NCBI GenBank assembly: GCA_027924585.1
Contig: BSBM01000001.1
Coordinates: 53,870,501-53,934,500 of the forward strand
Source: Larix kaempferi
Lineage: Eukaryota > Streptophyta > Pinopsida > Pinales > Pinaceae
Direction: 5' to 3'
DNA length: 64,000 nt
Within the stretch, counting starts at the first letter, position 1. Every line of letters begins with the position of its first letter. The position numbers were made by a program, and so were the translations under genes. This document shows positions 36,773 to 48,805 of the stretch, one piece after another. The notes under the pieces are model-generated. The model had not been told where the DNA came from, made no database searches, and saw only the letters and a program-made list of their open reading frames with translations.

Positions 36773-37570
36773 ATGGATCTCAAGTTGAACTCATTCAACT
36801 ACTTCGAATGGAAGGCAAAGATGGACATCTTCTTGAAGTCGAAGAGACTTTCTAGAGTGGTGAATGGCTCTACAGTTGAGCCCACTGGTGCAGCAGAGAA
36901 ATCTAAGTACTTAGACAAGCTTGATGAAGCAGTAGGACTGCTACTACTTAGCATTTATGAAGACCTACACTTTCATGCTATTGATATGAAGACTCCAAAG
37001 GAGGTTTGGGACAAGCTCGAATCCCTCCTTGGTCAGGAGGATGACTTGAAGGGTCATAAATTAGAAAATGAGCTCATCTCTTTGAGCCCAAGCAATTTTG
37101 AAACTATCACTGAGTTTCTCAACAAATTCAAGAACTTGATTTCACAGCTGAAGAGGTATGAGATTGAGAAGGAAGAAAAACAACTCATCCTTGACATCAT
37201 GTCGAAGCTAGGCCCTGATTATTCAGTGTTTGTTTCGACCTTCCAGTCAACAAAGTTTTCCATTCCAAAATGGAAATTCCCTTCGCTTGAAGACTTCATC
37301 CAATCTCTCACACTTGAGGAGGAGAAGTTAGTGCACATGGGAGTGATAAAAGCCAAATTGGATTTAGCTCTTGCGGCTACTAAGTTAAGAATAGCGAATG
37401 GCAAAGGAAACAAAAAATTTCTGATAGAAATTCGAATGACCAAAAGCAGAAGGAGGCTCCAAACCAGTCAGATGCAGTCTCGAATCCTAATAAGGACAAG
37501 ACATCTCAAAAGGGACAATCCAAGTGCACATACTGTAATCGAGGATATCACCTTGAGAGCTCATGTATGA
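36773..37570 (+). pseudogene. gag: Copia C gag
   Basis: The frame starts at ATG 36773 (MDLKLNSFNYFEWK); an open TTG codon 42 bases upstream is not needed. It is the best preserved gag in the window: AVGLLLLSIYEDLHFHA, EVWDKLESLLGQEDDLKGHK, LKRYEIEKEEKQLILDIMSK. A one-base frame change near 37425-37440 diverts the frame. The Lys-rich tail and the intact CCHC knuckle (CTYCNRGYHLESSC, about 37522-37563) are in the frame of the downstream protease ORF. The capsid domain itself has no stop, so a particle-forming protein could in principle still be made. Confidence 0.85.
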
Positions 37571-39413
37571 AGAAGACCATAGATCTCATGGCTTCACTTA
37601 TTGAAAAAAATAATCTTCCAATACCTGCATGTGCTAGAAAGAAAGAGAGTGAACCATCTGGATTTGATAACAAAGAGAGATGTCATGCTCTCATGGTAGG
37701 TGCATCAACTCAATCCTGCTTCATCATAGATTCTGGAGCATCAAGACACATGTCTTCCTCCAAGGATCTCTTCACTGGATTTGAAGCTACTGTTGGACCA
37801 TCCATTATGTCTGGGAATGATTATGAGGTCTCCTCTGAAGGGATTGGAAGAATCAAACTTGATCATGGGTACTTCTCCGATGTACTCTATGTCCCCACTC
37901 TCACTGCTAATCTACTTTTAGTATATCACATGACCCATACTAGAGAGCCCAAGAGGGTGATCTTCTCTCCAAATGAGGTCGAAATTCAAGACATGGTATC
38001 AGGTTCTACCATTACAAAAGGTGTGGCCAACCACAAGTCAAAACTGTATGAGTTCTCCCATTTTCTACCTCTCTCTAAACAGTCTGCTCTCCACACTCAT
38101 GCAAATGAAGAGAGTAAGCTATGGCATAAAATCTTTGGGCATCTTAACTATCAATACTTGCAAGACATGCATACTAAAGAGATGGTTGAAGGGCTGCCCA
38201 AGATCAAGTTTTCCAAGGGAAAATGTCATGGTTGTTTGATTGGCAAGCATCCTGAAAAGAAATTTGAGAAGGGGAAGGCATGGAAATCCTCTTAACCTCT
38301 AGATCTAATTCATAGTGATGTTGCAGGGCCATTTCCAGATCTATCTTTGAACAAGGAAAGGTATATTCTTACTTTTATTGATGATTATTCAAGATTTGCA
38401 TGGGTATACTTTCTTAGATTAAAGTCAGAAGTATTTGGATTCTTTAAGTTTTTCAAGTCTTTTGCAGAAAAGTTTTCAGATAGAAAATTCAAGGCCATTC
38501 GCACTGATAATGGAGGTGAGTACATCAAGGGTGACTTTCAAACCTTTTGTGCTGAAGAGGGCATTGAGATGCAACATATTGTTCCCTATACACCACAACA
38601 TAATGGTGTTGCTGAAAGGAAGAACGGAACATTGAAAGAAATGGCCACCTGCATTCTAAATTCGAAAGGGTTGCACCCTAGTCTTTGGGCATAAGCCATC
38701 AACTGTGCCGCCTATCTTCAGAACAGAGTTCCTCACAAAGGACTCAAAGATATGACTCCTTTTGAAGCATGGATGGGCTACAAACCTGATGTGTCTCATC
38801 TTAGAGTGTTTGGATCCAGAGCATCGGCAAGATTCCAACTGAGAAAATGAGAGCCCTCGATCCATAAAGCAGAGAGTGTATTATGGTGGGTTATGCATTG
38901 AATGCAAAGGCCTACAAGCTTCTTGATCCTTCTACTATGACCACATTCCTTGATAGTAGTGTACTGTTTGAGGAATGTCCTCTACATGATGCTCATCATG
39001 TTGAGCAAGAGAGCTTGCCTACCACACCTCCACTGCTTGATGAGCTCCAAGAGAGCGAATCTTCATCACATGACAGTTTAGATTTAGAGTATGAGAGTGA
39101 AGATGATGAAGAGCGAATGTTAGATCCAGATCCACAAGAACCTGAAGATCTAGCACCTATTAGTGAAAATGAGCGAATGGAAGATCCATATCGACAAGAA
39201 CCTGATGATCCTCCTCTTCCTAGATGGGCAGCCACTACTCTTAGATATGCCAAAGATCTTGTTGGAGATCCACTTGATCCGAGGAGGACCAGATCTGATT
39301 TTCAGAATGGAAGGTTTCATCCTTCTCACATTACTGATCCATTTCTTGTCAATAGATCTTTCTTCAGTGTAGAAGTCGACTTACCATTTGGGGTGAGTGA
39401 TGTACATGATTGA
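37567..39413 (+). pseudogene. Copia C protease-integrase with pol truncated
   Basis: Protease (FIIDSGASRHMSSSKD) and the integrase zinc region (LWHKIFGHLNYQYL, CHGCLIGKHPEKKF) are open from 37567 to a TAA at 38293. The integrase core is open again from there to a TAA at 38692 (FIDDYSRFAWVYF, RTDNGGEYIKGDF, TPQHNGVAERKN). A further frameshift near 38825 and a stop near 38866 precede the acidic C-terminal part (38883-39413: MVGYALNAKAYKLLDPS, RWAATTLRYAKDLVGDPLDP). RT and RNase H are missing between RTRSDFQNG and the terminal GVSDVHD. Protease and integrase motifs themselves are intact. Confidence 0.88.
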
Positions 39414-39574
39414 TCATCCTACCAACGTCTATCTTGAGGGGGGGCTTTCTTCCCACTGGGTTTTCCCTCTTTCCTCACTTTATTTATTTAGATTATTGTA
39501 CGGGGTGACCTTTGGTCTCAGTTACCAGGGCCCAACCATTTCAGGTGTTCCTCATAGTTTGGCTTGCGGGGGGG

Positions 39575-42500
39575 TGTTGGAATATTCTCACCATCATTTT
39601 TATATTTTGCATGCTTGCATGCAATTCTGCATACATCCAGTCATCTGCATGCATCTGCCTACAATTCCATGCATCCAGTCATCAGTATGGTAGTCTCCCA
39701 ACACCTAGTCCTTATTTTGCAGCCCCTAGGTGCCTATTTCTGCTCAGTTTTAGCCCTCCTAGCCACTGATGCGCCCTTGTTTTCATCAGTGGAGTACAAG
39801 TGCGCCCTCTTCCACCTATTTAGGAGTTACTTCAGTTAGTTCCATGATTAGTGGATATGTTCCTTGTTTTGGGGATTGATTACTAGTTTAATTGACTGAA
39901 CCACTTACATAGACCTCCCGAGAGACTAGATCAGCTATACTGACTACTGACAGCTCCTCATGCACCCACATTAGAGTCTCCTTCTCTAGATTAGTGCCCA
40001 TGCACTCAGTTAGACTCATTGGACTGACTATTTGACTATTGTGACTACTGCCACTGGTTTGGATGATGTCTCCAATGCTATCCAAGCCACACTTTGAAGA
40101 GAATTCGAATGACCTTAGAGGCATTCGAATTCATTTGATTGTATTAAGGTATTATTCACTTTACAGAGTGCCAGCTCACCGCTGATGTACTGTAACGCCC
40201 CATATTTTGATAGTCTTTAATTAAAAACTCTAATGTGAATTAGCTTAGCAATGCATTTTCTTATTCTCTGTTTTACTAAGATAGATTGATCAAGATGATT
40301 GTTATGTGGACATGTGGACTCCTCTGAGGCATGTATGGTAATTCGAAATATTGTTTTAATTTATTAATGACAATGAATATGCTATTTCATTTGAACATGC
40401 AAAATTGAATGTAGAATATCCATATGTAGAATGCTAATTTAGTTGTTTGCAAAAATAACTTACATGAGTATTTGTAAATGTCGTATTAGTGATATGGATT
40501 GGCACTTGAAAGAGTTGGTTATGGCTATATATATGTTTCATGTTAATGATGAACTATTCCACATGTTAATTGGCTATGAGATAGGCGGATTCCTATATTG
40601 CCAAGGCCCATGAGATGTATTGAACATCATGAGTATAATGACGTTATATCAAATTTCATGCTATTTAATTGTGAATTCCAATATTTCTATGACTTGTGGG
40701 TGAGTGTGAGTTTTGACAGGAATTGTGACTTGCCCAAAGTGGTTTTTCAATGACGGGACCCCTTAGAACAGTGATGGCACAGTATGGTTGATGTAGGGCG
40801 TTGACCCTAGTACTATTAGGGGGGGGGTGGAGGAAATTCCCATCGTTTATCCCCCGAAACCTGGAGTCGTGGGAGGTTTGTGTAGCGCACTCCCCTAGAC
40901 GTGTGATGACGACTAGCGGATGCCTACTGGGGAAGCTTGGTCGATATGGTCAATCGACACTTCCGCTTACGGGTTCTATATGTGGTTAGGTCGTGCAGTC
41001 GACGCCACAGTATATTGCAGCAGAGGACGGGATGGTGAGGTCAGGAGATGGAAGTAGTGGTGATTTAGGGGTTGGATTACTGATGTGATGGATGGTACCA
41101 ATGATGGATTGGATGGTGTTCTTGATTGTTATTAACCATCATGATTATATGTTTGATTTCACCATTATGTTTATATAATTTTGTCTTATTGTTTCCGTAT
41201 GAATGATTGTGAATGATGAATGATGCAGTGTTTAATTGTTCTTTTATATGTTGTTTGAGAGGATGTAATAATGATTTATTAGGAACATTAAATGTGATTA
41301 TTAGTACGCACGCTTAAACGTGTGCACTGGCCATGCATACGTCAATTCGTGATTACATTACTATGATTGGTCAATCGATGAATAAGTTAATATGGTTATA
41401 TTATCTATTAGTAACTTGGTTGACGAATTGATGAAAGCATTACTTGTGTGTTGAAAGTATGAGTTGGTTGACTTGTTTAAAATGATTTAGATTTATATAA
41501 ATTGATTGGATTATTAAATAACATATATAATTATATACATATAATATAAAATATGTCATAATATAATATAGTATATGAAAATATCTTATTTGACTTATGA
41601 ATGAAAGGATAATATAAATAAATGGATAGATAGGATTTGCACAAATTTTTAGAAATTGGTTGTCATAGTTGCATTAATATAGAAGCATGACAAATGAGAC
41701 TTTGCATCCATGTTTATTAATATTTTAATTATTTAAATCAAATTTCTATTTATTTGGAGAAAATGAATTTATTGATGGATGACTATTATTTATGGGAATT
41801 TATTGATGGATGAGGATTTTTGGATATAAATATGAGACTTGAGAGTGGAAGGAGGGAGGTTCTTTTGCTCTTGAAGATTATTTTGGTGAGAGTATTCTAG
41901 GATGGAGAATTTTGGTATTTTGGGGTATGAGAATTTTTGAAGAGTTGGAAGAGTTTGAGAACTCTTGGAAGATTTGATACATAGCCTACTGGTGCATCAC
42001 TGTTCTGTTCTCTGGGGGTCTTGGGCACGGAGGGCCAGGAGGCCATTTGGATGGGACCGTTCAAATGGTTTCCTGGGGCTAGGGAGCCGGCTAGGCCCCT
42101 AGTTGGCTGGGAGGTAAAACCGTGGTCCCGCTTTGGGCAATAAAGATGGAAGCAACTCGGGGAGAAGGAGAGGAAAGCTTGCTCAGTTTGGACTCCATCA
42201 CCATTCTTATGATGAGGTATTTTTCTTGTGATTTTAAACAGTTTATATGTTGTTGTAAAATTATCATATGATGCTATTGCTACATGATTTATGATCTTAA
42301 TTTATGTTGTGTGAATCACCCATGAAGTATTAAATATTCTAAGTTATTTGATGCTATTGCAAAATGCTTATATTTTGCTTATATGTTGTTATGGTTACAC
42401 TTTGCTTATGTGTTGTTTATATGCTGCTAGAGTTACATGATGTATATTGAGCTTGTATTGACACTCTTATACATTTCAAAAATAAATAAATAAAATAGAT

Positions 42501-42707
42501 ATTTAATTAGTTTAAAATTTGTAATGCCTTTGAGAGGCATTACATGTACGATACAACAGTTTTTGTCATTTCTTGTGTATGAGTTTTGTCATTTCTTGTG
42601 TATGACTGATTATTGAATCTCCATTTCTTCTTCTTCTTTCTGCACTTCTTGAGTGAGTTTTAGTGATGTTTGCTACTGCTGAGTGATCCTAATCCTAAGA
42701 TATCACA
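39575..42707 (+). repeat. 3' LTR of copia C, interrupted
   Basis: About 774 bp of LTR in two pieces (39575-40190 and 42550-42707) around the 40191-42544 insertion and one TGTAC duplication copy. Slightly longer than the left LTR because of a second CATCTGCATGCATC-type segment and a small duplication of TTTTGTCATTTCTTGTGTATGA near 42560-42600. Confidence 0.88.
40191..42544 (+). mobile_element. Solo LTR (probably Ty3/gypsy), 2354 bp
   Basis: Starts TGTAACGCCCC, a common beginning of plant gypsy LTRs, and ends GGCATTACA. It is flanked by perfect TGTAC duplications (40186-40190 and 42545-42549). The intact copia C left LTR shows the uninterrupted target. No internal coding region was found: the 62-codon frame at 40801 has no motif. 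The last 25 bp form a hairpin (TGTAATGCC at 42520-42528 pairs with GGCATTACA at 42536-42544). Strand is assigned from the TGTAAC start and is uncertain because both ends read TGTAA inward. Confidence 0.8.
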
Positions 42708-42942
42708 AAAATAAGACTAGAATTCAACTTGGCTTCATTGACTACCAAGATGGACATTCTTCAGCGCCGAGAAGGAAATAGATTTGCATGCTGAAGATGG
42801 GAGATAATTCTATTTGAAGAGTTTATATATGAAGATTGCTCACAGTTAAGAGTTAGCGAACATACTTTTGCAATATAGGAATGAGTGAGATGAGAACCAG
42901 ATCTATAGCCAGAACCATGAGCCCAAACCAGGGCCAAAGTTA
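42708..42942 (+). other. Element F interior between copia C and copia E
   Basis: 235 bp of non-copia sequence, stranded between the AAAAT flank of copia C and the AGTTA duplication of copia E. Interior of element F by position. No motif is visible. Confidence 0.5.
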
Positions 42943-43801
42943 TGTTAATAATTCCAAACCCTAGGTGTTTTCTTTTTTTTTCCAAGGTAACCCTAGGTGT
43001 TTTCTATCCTTATGTTCTCAACCAAATAAAATTGTTATTTAATTACAAAAATTAAATTATTCACATATCACTATTCATGCATATAGCTGGAAAGCAAAGA
43101 ATGGAAGCATAAACATAAAACATAGATAATTACTTCTTCAAATTATATTTTCATTAACAATTCAAAACTTTCAAGGAAAAGTCCACAAAATTTCAAACTA
43201 ACAATTGTATGGTACACCCAAAAACTAGATTTGCATACCTACTGTGGCAATCTACATGCTGGAAAATGAGAAAAATAACTCGTTTCCCATTCTGGGATAT
43301 TGTATGGCCCTGTTTGTACAATTGTACTGGTTATTTTGCATGAATGTATGGAATTCGTATAGTATTACAAACGTGTATGTATAGATCCATATGACTGTTT
43401 AGAATCAACTGTACAGACCTACATGTTGTTTCTTTGCCTGCATCCGGACTGCAACTCCTCTCGTATGATCTAAACCTATTGGAATAATGAGCTAGGTCAT
43501 CTCCCAACAAAGTTTGTTTCAGTGTATGTTCATGGATCTTAACCCTCTATCTTGACCTGCCTTTATAATTGAGTTGAAACCCTAATATACCAAAATGCTA
43601 ATTTCATAGTGAGATGTATGGTCAAGATTAGTCTAAATCAGTAATGTATAAAAATACACTTTATTGGGCTCAACAACTAAATATAAGGAATTTCACTTTA
43701 TTGCTAAAGTGAATTTCAAAATAGATTTGACTCGAACTACTTTCGACATGTTTGACACTAAATATGTGTAGAAGTTCCTATTTGAACTGCAATATTCAAC
43801 A
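42943..43801 (-). repeat. 3' LTR of copia E
   Basis: 859 bp, longer than its partner. Part of the difference is a local duplication of CCCTAGGTGTTTTCT with a T-run near 42958-43005. Confidence 0.88.
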
Positions 43802-43812
43802 CTCCCTCTTAG

Positions 43813-45570
43813 TGAGGAAAGAATTTTGCACCAAGCCAAGTTTGTCTTTGGATACTTCAAACTTCCCTTATGCTAATGGCTTCGTCAGAATATCAATAAC
43901 ATGTTGGTCTATGGGTACATATTGGATATTTATAGCTCCCTTTTGAATCTTGAATCGAATGAATTAATATCTGATCTCATTATGCTTGGACCTGTCATGA
44001 AATGATTGATGCTCAAAGAGTTTGATACAAATTTGATTTTCATATTAAATCATCTTGGGATCCAACCCCTAATCCAATAATCCTATAAGAAACTTGCAAA
44101 GCCAGATGGCCTCATAAATAGACATACAAGTTTCCATATACTTTGCATTTGCTGAGCTTAGTGCTTAGAAGTCTACTTCCAACTAAACCAAGATATAATC
44201 ATTAATCCCAAGATAAAGTAACACACTGAGTTGCTCTTCTTGTCCGATGCATTGCTTACCTAATATGAGTCTGCATACCCTTGCAACTTCACCTCACCAT
44301 CTCCAAGATATCTCATCCCATACTCCATTGTGTCCCTTGAGTATTTGAGCACATGTTTTGAGGCTACCGAATGGTCCTACCTCAACTCCACCATGAACTA
44401 ACTCAAGGTGTTCACTACAAAAACATATATTTGGCCCAGTGTTGACCATAAACATCAAGGAACCTATTAGCTATATGTACAACGTAGGATCCACCATACC
44501 TGAATATGAATTTGTTACTTTCTTTAGATTAGTGATCATAGGCATGGCCATAGGTTTGTAGTCCTCCATTTATAATCTCTTTAGGATCCCGACTGCATAC
44601 TTACCCTGCCTGAGGAAAATCTCCCCTTATCTCTACCAAACTTCCAACCAAAAGAAGAAATGCATCATGCCAATGTCCTTCATCTCGAATTCATATACTA
44701 TATATACCTTGCACCATACAATGCGCTTCTTTGAACCTATAAGAAATTGAATTCATCTACATACAACACCAAAATAAGTAGATCAACCTTAAAAAATATG
44801 AAATATAAGTTGGGACCTTATTCACTTTTGGTGAAGCCCGTACTCATTAGGAATCCATCGATTTAGGAATACCATGCTCATAGTGCCTGCTTGAGTCCAT
44901 AGAAGGGCTTTTTCAACCTGCACAAATGGAACTCCTTCCCAATGATCTCAAATCCTTGAGGCTTCTATATCTACATTTCTTCCTCAATTATCCCATTGAG
45001 GAAAGTTGTCTTCACATCCATCTAATGTATCCTCCATCCCGTAACGCAAATTAAAGACATCACTGCTCTAATGGAAGTGTACATAGAAATATAGAAAAAG
45101 CATCCTCGTAGTCAACTCCCTCTTTTTGGTAGAACCTTGTCACCACAAACATTGCTTTGTACCTCTCTATGTTTCCTTATGTTGCATGCTTGATCTTACA
45201 AGGCCACTTGGAAGTCACTGTTGATTTCCCCTCCGATTTAGGCATAATGTTCCATAAATCATTCTTCATAATGGAGGTCTACTCCTCCACTATGACATCC
45301 CTCCAAACTTGTTGGTTTGTTGCCTCTCTAAAATAGGAAGGCTCGAAACCTATGGTGATGCTCATCAATGCCATATAGTTTTTGAAACTTCTTTGTGGGC
45401 CTACTCTTTCTGAATGTGCTCCTAGGAGCCTCAACATGCTTTTGATCATCCCTCAATGTTTGAGTGAACCATAGAGGTCACTCAATAGAACTGGTAGGAG
45501 ATAATAGCTTCTCCTCTATGCTTGGAGGTCGTTGTCTTGAACTAGAAGTCACCGGTGACCTTGGTTCAAA
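43813..45570 (-). pseudogene. Copia E reverse transcriptase and RNase H remnant
   Basis: Minus-strand pieces such as MDVKTTFLNGIIEEEM (about 44985-45030) and FYGLKQAL (about 44895-44920) identify copia RT in the expected order towards the left LTR. Stops are frequent and no open frame exceeds 60 codons. Confidence 0.75.
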
Positions 45571-45589
45571 CTTCGAAGCTTCCTGCTCC

Positions 45590-46470
45590 TCAAAATTTAC
45601 ATTCATGCTTATCACTGTCTTCCCCAAACTTTACATCCATGCTTATCACTGTATTTCTTTGCTCTAGGATAAAGACCTTGTAAGCCTTTGAAGTCTCACT
45701 GTAACTAATAAACAAACCCTTCCTACTGTAGGGCTCCAATTTGATCCTCTTCTCTACTAGTATATGGATATAAACTAGACAACCAAAGATGAGAAAATGA
45801 ATCTCCTTTGGCTTCACACTAGTGAATGCCTCCTTTGATGTCTTGTCCTCCAAAATCTTGTGAGGACACATGTTCTGGATGTAGACTATTATGTTGCATG
45901 CTTCTTCCCATAGAAACATAGATAAATCTTGGTCATGCATCATGTCCATAGCAGACCCTATGATGGATCTGTTCTTATGCTCTTCAACCTTGTTCTATTG
46001 TGGGTTGTACAAAACAATGAAATCCCTCTTAATTCTTGCATCCTTACAGAAATCCTTGAAATAAGAGGTATACTTACCCCCATTGTCTGATCTCAAAAAT
46101 TTGATCTTCTTCCTTGTATGGTTCTCCACTAGAGCTTTGAACTCATGGAACCTACTAAAAACTTCACCCTTGGTCTTTAGGAGGTAGATCCAAGTTTTGC
46201 AAGAGAATTCATCAATGAAGGAAACATAGTACATGCTTCATGTGATTCATGATATTGGAATTGATCCACATACATCTGAATGCATTGGGTCTAGAATCCC
46301 CTTAGACCTATGCTTGTTTCTTGGGAAAGTAGTCTCGTCATGCTTACTAAGTGCGTACCCTCTGCATACTCCTTGTTGCTCAATGTTGAACAATGGAAGA
46401 CCTGTGACTATATTCCTTAGAATAGGAAATGCACTATGTTGCAGGTGCCTCATCCTCTTGTGTCATAACT
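45590..46470 (-). pseudogene. Copia E integrase remnant
   Basis: Three minus-strand frames: 46247-46453 (zinc region end and MHSDVCGSIPIS), 45995-46234 (FIDEFSCKTWIYLLKTKGE, LRSDNGGKYTS) and 45590-45949 (FLWEEACNIIVYIQN, SRKGLFISYSETSKAYKVF). The Asp residues of HSDV and SDNGG are kept. Stops and frameshifts separate the pieces. Confidence 0.85.
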
Positions 46471-47395
46471 CACACAAATTATTTGTGTTATGAGCTAGGG
46501 ATCAAATAGGTTCACCCTGTAACCTGTATAAATTTCCTTTCCTTAACCTGTATAAATTGTCTTCCCTAACACTGATCACCTAAGTTAATCCTGGGCTAGA
46601 CTCCTTTAGTCTTACAAAGACTTTAACTCTATTGCAAAGCCCTTATCTTCCATGACCGAAACTGAAAGCAAATTATTCCCAAGACTTGGAGCAAACAACA
46701 CATCATCAACATTTAAATAGTTACCTAATTGGAGTTAGAAAGGAAAGATACGTATTCCTGCTATTGGATACTTGGAATCATCACCAAGTTTGACTTGAAC
46801 TCTTGAGACATGCTCTTTTAGTCTTGAAAATAACTCTTGAGTTGATGGCATATGCCTAGATTCTCCATTGCCTGCCTACCGAGCGTTCTTCAGAATTGTG
46901 TTGGAAGAAAGACAAGATACCATCAAGAAATCATTCTCTAACTTGGAGGCAAAGTATCTCATTTGAGTTTTAGCTAAGGATGCTACCTAATGTTGTTGTT
47001 GCTTCCCTATACCCTTCTTCTTCTCTGAACATCATGATGCATAATGGATGTGCTTATGACATATGTCGCACTTGATTTTACTCAAGTCCTTCTTCCCTAG
47101 CTGCAAGGTTGACTCCTCACTCTTTACCTTACCCTTGATGGGTCCTTTACCTCTACCATTTTTTGTTTGACGAAATAGGGCATGGTCATTGTCACCTCCT
47201 AGCTTGATGGCCTATGAATCCATGTGTCTCCTCTTGGATATAGTCATCCTATAGTCTTTTCCAAGAGGGAAGATTCTTCCAACCACAAACAACTTGGAAA
47301 AATATTTCGCATTGAAATGGGAACCCATTCAGTTCCCATTTCACTTGCTCTTTGTCATCAACCTTCTCTCCAACTACTGCAATTTGATCACGAAT
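46471..47395 (-). pseudogene. Copia E zinc knuckle and protease region, decayed
   Basis: A CCHC-like CDICHKHIHYASWC lies near 47030-47075. A SRHMPSTQELFSRLKEH piece follows downstream, the region after the protease active site; the DSG itself is not recognisable. No open frame of useful length. Confidence 0.6.
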
Positions 47396-47782
47396 CTATG
47401 TGACCTTCATTACATAACTAGTGACTATGTCTAATCTATTCATCTCTACATATCTGAGTTTGTTATGCAATATCATCATCGTGTTTATGTTCTTGCTTTG
47501 GTAAAGGCTAACTAGGGTATCAAACATATCCTTAATTGTCTTTTGATCGGATATATGAGGGATGAAATAATCCTTTATAACATCCATGAGCATTTGCTTG
47601 GATTTCACTTCTTTCTTGTTATGAAATACCAAAGCTTGCAGATTTATCAGTGGAGTCACTATATCCTTGACGATATCCTAGAGATTGTTCTCTTGTAATA
47701 GAAAAGTTACCCTAACTTTCCATGATAGGAAATTCGAGGCACCTTCCTACTTGTCTCTGAACCTAAGGCTAGTTGATGCCAT
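47396..47782 (-). pseudogene. gag: Copia E gag remnant
   Basis: ATG at 47782 opens MASTSLRFRDK followed by a stop. FLSWKVRVTFLLQENNL and the 87-codon frame 47396-47659 (DQKTIKDMFDTLVSLYQSKN, LHNKLRYVEMNRLDIVTSYV) are typical of the copia UBN2 capsid domain. Confidence 0.8.
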
Positions 47783-47918
47783 CTATGATCTACACACAAA
47801 CTCCCAAATCCAATAAGCACTACCTTTGAAACCCTCAAACTATTGGTCCTGGTCCCCAACAGTTGACCCACTACCTTCAATTCTCTAGATCCTCTCAATC
47901 ACATAAGCTTTGATACCA

Positions 47919-48683
47919 TGTTAATAATTTCAAACCCTAGGTGATAGTTGTCCTTATGTTCTCAACTAAATAAAATTGTTATTTAATTGCATAAATTAAA
48001 TTCTTCACATAGCAATAATTACAAATATAGTTGGAAAGTAAACAATGGAAGCATAAACATAATACACATATAATAAATCCTTCAAATCAACTTTTCATTA
48101 ACAATTAAAATATTTAAAGGAAACCTCCACAAATTGTCAAACTAATAGTTATATGGTACACCTAAAAATATATATTTACACAGCTACCAAGACAATCTTC
48201 TTGATAGAAAACAAGAAAAATAGTTGACTATAAAGACTAATTTGTATGATAGTACAGACTTGTCAGTACAGATCCGTGCGACTGTACAAAATCAACTATA
48301 CAAACCTGTGTGTTGTTTCCTTGCCTGCTTCCTGACTGCAACTCCTGGCTTGCGCTCTAGACTTGCTGGAATAATTAACTAGATCACCTCTCGACAAAGC
48401 TTGTCTGACTGTATGTGTATGTGTATTAACCCTTTATCTTGACATGCCTTTATACTTGACCTAAAATCTTGACCTAAAATCCTAACCTTATAGTGATATA
48501 TATGATTGACATTAATTTAAATCACTAATGTATAAAAATACACTTTATTAAACTCAACAACTAAATATAAGGCTTTCACTTTATTACTAAAGTGAATTAC
48601 AAAATAGATTTGACTCCAACTACTTTTGACACGTTTGATACTAATTTGTGTGGAAGTTCTTGTTCGAGCTATAATACTCAACA
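47919..48683 (-). repeat. 5' LTR of copia E
   Basis: 765 bp, TG...CA, with adjacent primer site and AGTTA target duplication. Confidence 0.9.
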
Positions 48684-48805
48684 AGTTAAAGTTGTATCCA
48701 GGAGCTAGAGTCAAAGCCATGTTCTAAAGAAGCAAACAAAAGGCACATTGGCCCATATTGGTTCTCTAAGATTTTGGAGACCAAAAGCTTCTTAATGGGG
48801 AGGTT

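Larger units (their letters stand above)
35763..42707 (+). mobile_element. Ty1/copia element lacking RT and RNase H (copia C)
   Basis: Left LTR 35763-36475 and right LTR 39575-42707 (the latter split by a 2354-bp insertion) begin TGTTGGAATATTCTCACC and end ATATCACA. The primer site TGGTATTATAGC is at 36476. A G-run polypurine tract (39568-39574) abuts the right LTR. The flanks AAAAG and AAAAT match at four of five bases. Gag, protease and integrase resemble copia A closely, but after the integrase C-terminal linker the sequence passes directly to the last residues of pol (GVSDVHD, compare GVSDAW in copia A), so RT and RNase H are deleted. It lies 28 bp downstream of copia D, inside element F. 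Confidence 0.9.
42943..48683 (-). mobile_element. Ty1/copia element nested in F (copia E)
   Basis: LTRs 42943-43801 and 47919-48683 begin TGTTAATAATT.CAAACCCTAGG and end ACTCAACA or ATTCAACA. AGTTA flanks both sides (42938-42942 and 48684-48688), a perfect target duplication. TGATACCA at 47911-47918 is the minus-strand primer site TGGTATCA. CTCCCTCTTAG after the left LTR is the polypurine tract in complement. The interior carries copia gag and pol remnants on the minus strand, full of stops. Confidence 0.93.

Noticed and set aside
38883-39413. Independent acidic protein gene
   Set aside because: It is the integrase C-terminal and linker region of copia C; the ATG is an internal Met of pol.
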